A stretch of DNA of 64,000 nt from an uncultured Eubacteriales bacterium (GTDB taxonomy: Bacteria; Bacillota; Clostridia; Lachnospirales; Lachnospiraceae): the NCBI GenBank assembly GCA_900539455.1, contig UQCD01000004.1:62001-126000 (forward strand). Reading direction: 5' to 3'. A model generated the notes under the pieces. It was not told where the DNA came from. It ran no database searches and was given only the letters and a program-made list of their open reading frames with translations. Within the stretch, counting starts at the first letter, position 1. Each line of letters starts with the position of its first letter. Positions 53,272-61,231 of the stretch are shown piece by piece. Position numbers and translations under genes: made by a program.

Positions 53272-55605
53272 TTAAAGCTTAGCTTCTGCATCCTCAACTG
53301 ATTTATAGCCATATAAAACTGCTGTATTGTTCATAATCTTATAAGCAAGATTTATATTATTTTCAATACATCCAGTGATAAATCTGCCATAAAGTATTAA
53401 GGTTTCGTCTGAATAAGTTCCTAATTCTCCTCTAAGATAGGTTTCATACGAGGTATTATATATGTTGTCCTCGTAGGTGTGTATGCTTCTAGCATTTGCT
53501 GCCATTTTAGGATATTCCTTTGCAAACTCTTCCATCATACTTATCTGAATTTCAATAATTGCCTCTTGAATTTGTAATCTGCCTTCATCTCTAGCTGGCA
53601 ACTGATTTTTGATTTTGGAATATTCAGCAGGTGATGTATATTCCATCATTCTTGCATATTTTTCAGCAATTAAATTCCATCCTTTTCTTTCTGCCTCTGC
53701 TAAATCTAAATAATAACTTTTTAAAAGTTCCTCGCTAAATGCCATATACTGACTTCTTCTCATAATGTTGAAGGTATTAAAATCGTCCTGACAGTCAGCT
53801 CGTCCACCTATATTTTCCACCTTGTCAAACTGCTTCCACTCCAGGCTTATTACCTTGTCTACTAAAGAAGCTTCATCATCAGTCAATGCTTTTAATCCTT
53901 CTCTTACCTTTTGTAATATGGCACCTGTGTAATGGTCTAAGTAGGTATCTTTTCCTTCAATAATTCCCATTTTATTCATTTCTTTTACTATTAATTTTGC
54001 AATTAATTCAAAGTTTGAAGCAGCAACATCCTCATTTATTGCAATAGTATCCAGAATATCACCTATCTCTGATAAAACAGGAAGCTTTTCTAAGCCTTTT
54101 CGCAGCCATTTGTAATATGGTGCATAAGTACGATTAAGTAAATATACCAGCTTCATACAATGCTCCATTCCCATAGCAATAGACATTTTTGACGCTACAT
54201 ATTCCTCTCTTAATTTCATTCTGGAGTAATTGTACTGGGCTGACTGGGAATACAAATACATTTCATTGGCAATTCTTGTCAGCCATACAGTGTCGTTATA
54301 GTAGTCTGACAAATACTTTCTTATATCTGTAACCTGACAATTATTATTTGTAAAAATCACACCATTACTTGCCATTGCCAGTTTTTCCTCTTTTACTGAG
54401 TACCATTCCTCATCAGTAACAGGCAAATGGTCTAATTCTAAAATGTTTGTATAATAGCTTTTGGTTTCTACAACTCCGTCAACCTTGTTAATATTAAGCG
54501 AGGCATTGATTTTAATGTTGTAATCCTTGTAAAAACGCTCTAATTGGTTTTCGTATTCACTTTGTAATTGATTTCCAATAGCAAACAGAGTTTCCTTGTC
54601 AACAAATAAAAACAATCTGACATTACAATCATGGTCATAGGAATATTCATCATCAAAGCCAAAACATTCCGAACCATAGCCAGTTATTCCCACACCGATT
54701 TTGTCCTCATAAGCACCAAAATCCTTGTGAATAGCTTCTTTTAAATATCCCTCATAAAACAAGCGGCACTTTTCCACAAAGCTGCCTGACCTACTGTCAT
54801 TTACCTTTTGCTCATCTATTAATTCCTGAACCTTTTTTACATTTTCCTCAAGAATATAATAGTTGGCTGTTCTTCCTAAATGCTTTTCAATATTTGCCAT
54901 AGCCTTAAGGTAATTTTTCTTAGCCTCTACATATTCTCCCTTAGCATACATAATATCGCCTAAGGCTGCTAATGCACCACTGTAATGATAGTTTTTTTCA
55001 CCGTCAGCTACAAATATATCTATGGCCTTTTTCTCATATACCATAGCTTCATCAAGCCTGCCCAGCTTTGCAAGAGTAGCTGCCATATTGGTCAGTGTAG
55101 TAGCCTGTTCTATCTGGGTATCCTTGTACAAAACTATTATTCCATAAGCTTTATTTAAAAGCTCATACGCCTTTTTATATTCACCCTTTTCCTGATACAG
55201 CAATGAATAATTGTTGTATAAACCAGCTTTTTTTCTATCGTACTTATCAAGCTTTTCATCATATATAGCCAATGCTTTTTTATAGCATTCCTCTGATTTT
55301 TCTAAAAGTTTAAAGGCTCTATAGGCATTTCCTACATTTATAAGTGTAGTTGCATACTGAATAGTATTATTCATATTTAAATCATCAAGCAGCTTTATTA
55401 CCTGCTCACAGCAATATACACCCTTTTCTTCCTTACCAATATCTCTGCAAAACCCAATAGCTTCGTTTAGAAGTGTAATCAAGCTTAATATGTCATCTTC
55501 TTTTGTGGCAGCACATATCATTTTGTCGAGAAATTCTTCTATCTGATTTGCACTACAGCTTCCAAACATATTGTCATATTCGTCCAATACTTCGTTTATA
55601 TTCAT
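53272..55605 (-). CDS. TPR protein with nucleotidyltransferase-like and DUF4037 domains
   Basis: This cytoplasmic protein (777 aa) has N-terminal TPR repeats (about 80-265; for example YNNYSLLYQEKGEYKKAYEL) followed by a polymerase-beta-like nucleotidyltransferase segment at about 300-345 (ITGYGSECFGFDDE, then YDHDCNVRLFLF), in which the GS and the DxD-like pair fit the catalytic pattern. A DUF4037 region follows (about 400-500, DIRKYLSDYYNDTVWL) and then a long helical C-terminal part. The substrate is unknown; a small molecule or RNA is possible. It sits upstream of trxA, probably as an independent unit. GAGGAGG supports the start. Confidence 0.8.
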   Translation of the reverse strand: MNINEVLDEYDNMFGSCSANQIEEFLDKMICAATKEDDILSLITLLNEAIGFCRDIGKEEKGVYCCEQVIKLLDDLNMNNTIQYATTLINVGNAYRAFKLLEKSEECYKKALAIYDEKLDKYDRKKAGLYNNYSLLYQEKGEYKKAYELLNKAYGIIVLYKDTQIEQATTLTNMAATLAKLGRLDEAMVYEKKAIDIFVADGEKNYHYSGALAALGDIMYAKGEYVEAKKNYLKAMANIEKHLGRTANYYILEENVKKVQELIDEQKVNDSRSGSFVEKCRLFYEGYLKEAIHKDFGAYEDKIGVGITGYGSECFGFDDEYSYDHDCNVRLFLFVDKETLFAIGNQLQSEYENQLERFYKDYNIKINASLNINKVDGVVETKSYYTNILELDHLPVTDEEWYSVKEEKLAMASNGVIFTNNNCQVTDIRKYLSDYYNDTVWLTRIANEMYLYSQSAQYNYSRMKLREEYVASKMSIAMGMEHCMKLVYLLNRTYAPYYKWLRKGLEKLPVLSEIGDILDTIAINEDVAASNFELIAKLIVKEMNKMGIIEGKDTYLDHYTGAILQKVREGLKALTDDEASLVDKVISLEWKQFDKVENIGGRADCQDDFNTFNIMRRSQYMAFSEELLKSYYLDLAEAERKGWNLIAEKYARMMEYTSPAEYSKIKNQLPARDEGRLQIQEAIIEIQISMMEEFAKEYPKMAANARSIHTYEDNIYNTSYETYLRGELGTYSDETLILYGRFITGCIENNINLAYKIMNNTAVLYGYKSVEDAEAKL

Positions 55606-55635
55606 ATTGCAGCCTCCTCTGATGAGTGTTTACAA

Positions 55636-56583
55636 TTATAAAGATAATCCTAGCTTTGCATCACAGCCTAACATAATATTTAAACATTCTATGGCTGCCC
55701 CGGATGCTCCCTTTCCTAAATTGTCATACTGTGCTGATACAACTGCTCTATCATCATTTCCAGTAACATATATTCTCATTCCGTCATACATTGAACAGGC
55801 TACACCTGAAAGCATATTACCCTGTTCTTCCTCTGCACCAAGAGGCATTACCTTGATAAATTCCTTGCCTGCATAATGCTTTTCATATAATCTATGTAAT
55901 TCCTCTAAGGTGTTGTGTGACTTTAATAAATCCATATAAATAGGCACTGAAACTACCATTCCACTATAATAATCTGCAACTATAGGTGAAAATAATGGTT
56001 CTCTGTCTAAGCCTGTAACAGCCTTCATTTCCTTTAAATGCTTATGCTTTTGTGATAGTGCATATTCTCTGGGTGCATTTAATAAAACATTTTCTCTTTC
56101 AGCCTCGTATTCAGCAATCATTTTCTTTCCACCACCACTATAGCCAGTAAGTGAAAAGGCTGTAGCTCTGTAATCACTTCCCATAACATTATTTGCTATA
56201 AGAGGATATACTACTGAAATAAAGCCCGAAGCATGACAGCCCGGAACAGCTATTCTCTTTCCATTTTTTATTGCCTCATAATGCTTATCAGACAATTCTG
56301 GAAATCCATATGCCCAGCCTTCACTTGTTCTATGAGCTGTAGAGGTATCGATAATTCTTACATTTTCATTTTCCACAAGGCTGACTGACTCAATAGCTGC
56401 TGCATCTGGCAAACAAAGAAATGTAATATCTGATTCATTGATTAATCTTTTTCTTTCATTTATATCTTTACGAAGGTCAGAAGAGATTTTTAAAAGCTCA
56501 ATATCATCTCTGTTTTCAAATCGTTCAAAAATTCTAAGTCCTGTTGTTCCTTCACTTCCATCAATAAAAATCTTTGTTTTCAT
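55636..56583 (-). CDS. argC: N-acetyl-gamma-glutamyl-phosphate reductase, short (type 2) form
   Basis: ArgC (315 aa) reduces N-acetylglutamyl phosphate to the semialdehyde in arginine synthesis. The N-terminal FIDGSEGTTGLRI is the NADP-binding turn, PGCHASGF near 114-121 carries the catalytic cysteine, and SLTGYSGGGKKM follows. The short length and HASGF signature place it in the type 2 group also found in proteobacteria. No other arg genes are adjacent. AAAGGAG precedes the start. Confidence 0.94.
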   Translation of the reverse strand: MKTKIFIDGSEGTTGLRIFERFENRDDIELLKISSDLRKDINERKRLINESDITFLCLPDAAAIESVSLVENENVRIIDTSTAHRTSEGWAYGFPELSDKHYEAIKNGKRIAVPGCHASGFISVVYPLIANNVMGSDYRATAFSLTGYSGGGKKMIAEYEAERENVLLNAPREYALSQKHKHLKEMKAVTGLDREPLFSPIVADYYSGMVVSVPIYMDLLKSHNTLEELHRLYEKHYAGKEFIKVMPLGAEEEQGNMLSGVACSMYDGMRIYVTGNDDRAVVSAQYDNLGKGASGAAIECLNIMLGCDAKLGLSL

Positions 56584-56620
56584 AATACTCTTTTCTCCTT
56601 TGACAGACTTTTTATACTAT

Positions 56621-58264
56621 CTATTTACTTTTTCTTTTAACTGCTTCACCCTTATAGTTTATATTATTTGGCAGAGAATTTCTATTTCTCTCACTTCTTT
56701 TATTTATTCTTCCTGTATCTGCATTGTTTCTTCTATCATTATTTTTATAACTGCCGTAGCTTCCTTTATTGTAATCTCGTCCTCTCTCTCCGTTTCTCCT
56801 ATCTTCACCTGACTTTCCTCTGCCACCTCTGTTATAGCCTCTTCCTTCATCTCTTGACACTCCTCTGCCGCCTCTTACATATCCTCTTTGACCAAAGCTT
56901 CCACCATTATCTCGTCTTCCATATGAGTTTCTGCCTCTAGTATATTTTTCTATTACTATTTCCTCTGGCTCTTCACCCATATGGGATTTAAGTAATGCGG
57001 CTGCAAGTGCGACTGCTGACTCTCCGGTTTCTTCTATTTTTGCTTCAATAAGAGGCAGAATACCAGACAAATCCTCTTCCTCTATAATTTTGTTTATGGC
57101 TTCAAATACCTTGTTGGCTTTAGCATTTTTAACCTCTTTTACAGAAGGTATTTCTCTTTTTGTCATTTTAGTTTTACAAACTCTTTCTATTTCTCTAATT
57201 CTGTAAATCTCTCTGCCAACTACAAGTGTAAAGGCTCTGCCTTCTCTACCGGCTCTGCCTGTTCTTCCTATTCTATGAACATAATACTCAATATCCTGTG
57301 GAATATCATAATTAATAACAGCTTCTACATCATCTACATCAATTCCTCTTGCTGCAACATCTGTAGCAATAAGAATATTTGAAGTACCATTTCTAAAGCT
57401 ATTCATAACCTTATCTCTTTGATGCTGTGATAAATCTCCGTGAAGTCCCTCTGCTAAATAGCCCTTTCTCTTTAAATACTCACAAAGCTTATCTACCATA
57501 GTCTTTGTATTGCAAAAAACAAGTGTTCTCTTTGGTGCATAATAATCTAATATTCTTGCAGCTACCTCATTTTTGTTGTTGGTATTTACTTCGTAGTAAT
57601 ACTGCTTAATTGTAGACATTGTAAGCTCTTTTTTTACAACCTTTATAATCTTTGCATCTTCTCTAAGATATTTTTTAGTTATATCTAATATTGCCTGTGG
57701 CATTGTTGCTGAAAATAATGCTGTCTGATGTTCACTAGGAATATCCCTGAGTATTGTTTCTATATCCTCTCTAAAGCCCATATTTAACATTTCATCAGCT
57801 TCATCTAAAACAAGCATTTTTAGATTTCCAAGCTTTAAAGTATGTCTTCTCATATGGTCCATTACTCTTCCTGGTGTTCCAACTACAATGGAAATCTTTC
57901 CTCGAAGAGCCTTTATCTGTCTGCTTATATCTGTACCACCATATATTGGGAGAATTTTAACTCCATGCAGATACCTTGCAAATTTTCTAAGCTCATCTGA
58001 TGCCTGTATAGCAAGCTCTCTTGTTGGGCAAAGCACCAAGCCCTGAACACTGCTGTCCTCTGGGTCTATTTTTTGTATTAAAGGTATACCAAATGCTGCT
58101 GTTTTTCCTGTACCTGTCTGTGCCTGACCTATAATGTCCTCGCCATCTAAAAGCACTGGTATAGCCTGTTCTTGTATAGGGGTAAGCTGACTGAAACCGA
58201 TTTCTGTTATGCCTCTTATTATTTGACTATTAATTATGCTCTCGTTACTATTCAATAAATCCAT
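56621..58264 (-). CDS. DEAD-box ATP-dependent RNA helicase with RG-rich tail
   Basis: This RNA helicase (547 aa) belongs to the CshA/DeaD group, which acts in cold adaptation, ribosome assembly and RNA decay. The Q motif (FSQLTPIQEQAIP), AQTGTGKT, PTRELAIQ, VLDEADEM, SATMP, ATDVAARGID and HRIGRTGRAGR appear in order. A short CshA-like extension (about 375-430) precedes a low-complexity tail from about 438 rich in Arg, Gly, Asn and Asp (GRDNGG-like, RGGRG), suited to non-specific RNA binding. AGAGGA precedes the start. Confidence 0.94.
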   Translation of the reverse strand: MDLLNSNESIINSQIIRGITEIGFSQLTPIQEQAIPVLLDGEDIIGQAQTGTGKTAAFGIPLIQKIDPEDSSVQGLVLCPTRELAIQASDELRKFARYLHGVKILPIYGGTDISRQIKALRGKISIVVGTPGRVMDHMRRHTLKLGNLKMLVLDEADEMLNMGFREDIETILRDIPSEHQTALFSATMPQAILDITKKYLREDAKIIKVVKKELTMSTIKQYYYEVNTNNKNEVAARILDYYAPKRTLVFCNTKTMVDKLCEYLKRKGYLAEGLHGDLSQHQRDKVMNSFRNGTSNILIATDVAARGIDVDDVEAVINYDIPQDIEYYVHRIGRTGRAGREGRAFTLVVGREIYRIREIERVCKTKMTKREIPSVKEVKNAKANKVFEAINKIIEEEDLSGILPLIEAKIEETGESAVALAAALLKSHMGEEPEEIVIEKYTRGRNSYGRRDNGGSFGQRGYVRGGRGVSRDEGRGYNRGGRGKSGEDRRNGERGRDYNKGSYGSYKNNDRRNNADTGRINKRSERNRNSLPNNINYKGEAVKRKSK

Positions 58265-58446
58265 ATTTTTCCTCTTTCTAGTATGTATATATTCAAATCT
58301 TTATTCTAAATTATAAAATATTCTATATGGGAATTTTATAATAATCCAATTTGCTCTATTATACACCATACCTGTTAGTATAGCATAACTTTAACTATAT
58401 TTGTAGAAAAGTTTCTACTAAAAATTATGTCTTAACAAAAAAAACA

Positions 58447-58475
58447 TTGTGCAATTACTACATTTCTATTACAAT
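58447..58475 (+). promoter_or_regulatory. Predicted promoter of the PurF-like gene
   Basis: TTGTGC (58447-58452), a 17-nt spacer and TACAAT (58470-58475) lie about 60 bp before the start. No PurR box or guanine riboswitch was recognised. Confidence 0.6.
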
Positions 58476-58538
58476 ATCACATAGACGATAGTTAATAGCT
58501 TCTGTCGTTACAATTTTAATATAATGTGAGGTGTCCAA

Positions 58539-59945
58539 ATGGGCGGATTTTTTGGAGTCGCAGCAAAGGAAGACTGCGTTTTTGACTTATTTTTTGGTAC
58601 AGACTATCATTCACACTTAGGTACCAGACGAGGTGGTATGGCTGTATATGGCAAAGATGGATTTGACAGGTCTATCCACAACATCGAAAACTCTCCTTTT
58701 AGGACAAAGTTTGATAAAGATGTTCAAACCATGAAGGGAAATTTAGGTATTGGCTGTATTTCAGATTTCGAGCCACAGCCTCTTATTGTGCGTTCGCATC
58801 ATGGAACTTACGCTATTACTACAGTTAGTAAAATTAATAATTCTGATGAAATTATTGATAAAATTTTCTCAGCTGGAAATTCCCACTTTCTTGAAATGAG
58901 TGGTGGTGATGTAAATCCTACTGAGTTAGTAGCTGCCATTATTAATCAAAAAGAAAATTTAATTGACGGTATTAAATATGCCTTAGAAATAATTGATGGC
59001 TCACTTAGCTTATTGTTGCTTACCCCTAAGGGTATTTATGCTGCCAGAGATAAATACGGCAGAACTCCTATTGTAATTGGAGAAAAGGATTCTGCTTTCT
59101 GTCTTGCCTTTGAACAATTCTCCTTCTTAAATCTGGGATATACAGTTTATAAGGAATTAGGTCCTGGTGAAATAGATGTTGTTACTCCAACAGGTGTTAA
59201 AACTCTTGTTGCTCCAGGAAAGGATATGAAAATATGTACTTTCCTTTGGGTTTATTATGGCTATCCAAGCAGCTCCTACGAAGGCATCAGTGTTGAACAA
59301 ATGCGTTACAACTGTGGTGTTCATATGGCAAAAAGAGATAATGTTAAGCCGGATATTGTAGCCGGTGTTCCAGATTCTGGTACTGCTCACGCTATTGGCT
59401 ATGCCAATGAGTCAGGTATTCCATTTTCAAGACCTTTTATTAAATATACTCCTACCTGGCCTCGTTCCTTTATGCCAACTATTCAAAGTCAGCGTAACTT
59501 AATTGCCAAAATGAAGCTTATCGCAGTACATGACCTTATTAAAGATAAGAGCCTTTTACTTATAGATGATTCTATTGTTCGTGGAACACAGCTTAGAGAA
59601 ACTACTGAATTTTTATATGATAGTGGTGCCAAAGAAGTACATATTCGTCCTGCCTGTCCTCCACTTATATATGGTTGTAAGTATTTAAACTTCTCCCGTT
59701 CCTCTTCAGAAATGGATCTCATTACAAGGCGTGTTATTCAAAAGCTTGAGGGTGGTGATGTTACTGATGAAATATTACAGGAATATGCAGACCCAGATTC
59801 AGAAAAATACGAAAGAATGGTTGAAGAAATCCGTAAGGCATTAAACTTTACTACTTTAAAATTCAATCGTCTTGATGATATGTTAGACTCTGTAGGTATT
59901 GACAAGTGCAAGCTTTGTACCTACTGCTGGAATGGACAGGAATAA
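58539..59945 (+). CDS. PurF-like amidophosphoribosyltransferase paralogue without the glutaminase cysteine
   Basis: This protein (468 aa) follows PurF from end to end. The phosphoribosyltransferase half is intact: GVPDSGTAHAIGYA near 276-289 and the PRPP loop LIDDSIVRGTQL at 341-352. Cysteines matching the 4Fe-4S ligands of Bacillus-type PurF are at 233, 380, 457 and 460. The N-terminal nucleophile is missing: it starts MGGFFGV where active enzymes expose Cys-Gly, and other glutaminase motifs are altered (RSHHGT, LGTRRGG). An in-frame stop at 58527-58529 excludes a longer form with a propeptide. GAGGTG supports the start. It may use free ammonia, another donor protein, or serve a different reaction. 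Confidence 0.9.
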   Translation: MGGFFGVAAKEDCVFDLFFGTDYHSHLGTRRGGMAVYGKDGFDRSIHNIENSPFRTKFDKDVQTMKGNLGIGCISDFEPQPLIVRSHHGTYAITTVSKINNSDEIIDKIFSAGNSHFLEMSGGDVNPTELVAAIINQKENLIDGIKYALEIIDGSLSLLLLTPKGIYAARDKYGRTPIVIGEKDSAFCLAFEQFSFLNLGYTVYKELGPGEIDVVTPTGVKTLVAPGKDMKICTFLWVYYGYPSSSYEGISVEQMRYNCGVHMAKRDNVKPDIVAGVPDSGTAHAIGYANESGIPFSRPFIKYTPTWPRSFMPTIQSQRNLIAKMKLIAVHDLIKDKSLLLIDDSIVRGTQLRETTEFLYDSGAKEVHIRPACPPLIYGCKYLNFSRSSSEMDLITRRVIQKLEGGDVTDEILQEYADPDSEKYERMVEEIRKALNFTTLKFNRLDDMLDSVGIDKCKLCTYCWNGQE

Positions 59946-59977
59946 GCTTTAATCAATTATAAATAATATGCAAAAAT

Positions 59978-60042
59978 AATGTCAGGCAAACCCAGCAATA
60001 TAGCATAATTTATTTGTTATATTGCTGGGCTTGCCTGACATT
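59978..60042. terminator. Bidirectional hairpin (copy C of the family) between PurF-like and ZIP genes
   Basis: Arms of 25 nt (59978-60002 and 60018-60042) pair with a single A/C mismatch. The outer part AATGTCAGGCAA is shared with the hairpin at 30472-30550. It lies between convergent genes and has A- and T-rich flanks. Confidence 0.88.
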
Positions 60043-60134
60043 TTATATTATATTATTTTATTTTCATAATCCTGTAATTGCTGAAAATACTGTCTATGAA
60101 CACAACATTTTCAACAACTCTATAAAGCATAAAT

Positions 60135-60911
60135 CTATCCAAGTGCTACATCAAGTATCATCATTATGGCAAAGCCTATTGCAAAGCCCCAGGTGGTTAT
60201 ATCTGTTTTATTATCCTTAAAGCTTTCTGGTAATAATTCCTCAATAACAACATATATCATTGCTCCGGCTGCAAAGGATAACAAATATGGCAAAGCATTG
60301 GATATTGCTCCTGCTGCTAATAATGTAAGTCCTCCAGCTACAGGCTCTACAACTCCGGATATTACTCCATAAAAGAAAGACTTCTTTTTACTGTTGCCCT
60401 CGCCTCTTAATGGCAATGAAACAATTGCACCTTCCGGGAAATTCTGTATTGCAATACCTATAGATAATGCTAATGCAGATGCAATGCTTACATTTGAGCT
60501 TTTATCTAAAAGTCCTGCTAAGACTACTCCTACTGCCATACCCTCTGGTATATTATGAAGCGTTACTGCCAGCACTAACATTGTAGTATTATTTAATTTT
60601 GAATGTGGACCTTCCGGCTCTTTTTCATTCATATGCAGATGTGGTGTAATTCTGTCCAACACAAACAAAAACAATATTCCTAAGAAAAATCCTATTGCCG
60701 CTGGAATAAATGCTAATTTTCCCATAGACTCTGACATTTTCATTGAAGGAATCAAAAGTGACCATACGGAAGCAGCCACCATAACACCAGAGGCAAAGCC
60801 TAAAAGTGCCTTCTGCACCCAATCCTTCAGCCCTGATTTCATAAAAAAAACACAAGCAGCACCTAATACTGTGCCTGCAAAGGGAATTAATAATCCTATC
60901 ATATATATCAT
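60135..60911 (-). CDS. ZIP-family divalent metal transporter
   Basis: This ZIP-type permease (258 aa) likely imports zinc or other divalent metal ions. About eight membrane helices are visible. The metal-binding helices carry LHNIPEGMAVG (about 113-123) and QNFPEGAIVS, the hallmark HN-PEG motifs of the bacterial ZupT/GufA group, and ending VIEELLPES gives the third metal site. A His-containing loop (HLHMNEKEPEGPH) lies between helices 3 and 4. It is transcribed in the same direction as, and just downstream of, the feo operon, though metal specificity cannot be read. Confidence 0.92.
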   Translation of the reverse strand: MIYMIGLLIPFAGTVLGAACVFFMKSGLKDWVQKALLGFASGVMVAASVWSLLIPSMKMSESMGKLAFIPAAIGFFLGILFLFVLDRITPHLHMNEKEPEGPHSKLNNTTMLVLAVTLHNIPEGMAVGVVLAGLLDKSSNVSIASALALSIGIAIQNFPEGAIVSLPLRGEGNSKKKSFFYGVISGVVEPVAGGLTLLAAGAISNALPYLLSFAAGAMIYVVIEELLPESFKDNKTDITTWGFAIGFAIMMILDVALG

Positions 60912-60963
60912 TCCTATTTATCCTCCTTTCATTATATTCTATATTAACCAATAAGAAACCTTT

Positions 60964-61113
60964 TTAGTGGCAATGTCCTCCACAATTCCTGCAATCTCCA
61001 CCACAATGCAAAGACTTTCCTGCTTTTTTATCCTTAACCATACTTTTAATTATCAAGCCAATAATTACCCCTAATACTACTAAAGTTATACCTGTTCCAA
61101 TTATTGTATCCAT
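60964..61113 (-). CDS. FeoB-associated Cys-rich membrane protein
   Basis: This 49-aa protein is too short for many gene callers. It reads MDTIIGTGITLVVLGVII then GLIIKSMVKDKKAGK and ends in a Cys/His cluster (HCGGDCRNCGGHCH) right before the stop. One membrane helix covers about 3-23. Proteins of this type follow feoB in many Firmicutes and have been proposed to assist FeoB, perhaps like FeoC; the mechanism is not known to me. GGAGG lies 7 bp before the ATG. Its position 119 bp after feoB supports the call. Confidence 0.88.
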   Translation of the reverse strand: MDTIIGTGITLVVLGVIIGLIIKSMVKDKKAGKSLHCGGDCRNCGGHCH

Positions 61114-61179
61114 AAGCTGCCTCCTGCAAAAACTATGTGACTACATTACTACCACAGCATTAAAGCTATAATTAAAGTT

Positions 61180-61210
61180 ATTGCCCATATTATACAACAA
61201 TATGGGCAAT
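61180..61210 (-). terminator. Hairpin between feoB and the Cys-rich gene
   Basis: Perfect 12-bp arms ATTGCCCATATT and complement around a 7-nt loop lie 22 bp after the feoB stop. The tail (AACTTTAATTATAG) is only weakly T-rich, so it may attenuate rather than fully stop transcription, or stabilise the feoB mRNA end. Confidence 0.65.
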
Positions 61211-61231
61211 TAATACTATCTTATACTATTT

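Noticed and set aside
58520..58525. TATAAT just before the PurF-like gene as its -10 element
   Set aside because: Transcription would start inside or after the ribosome site; the TTGTGC-TACAAT pair further upstream is more likely.
58500..58538. A longer PurF-like protein with a cleaved propeptide that exposes a catalytic cysteine
   Set aside because: An in-frame TGA lies at 58527-58529, only 12 bp upstream of the ATG, and the ribosome site fits this ATG.
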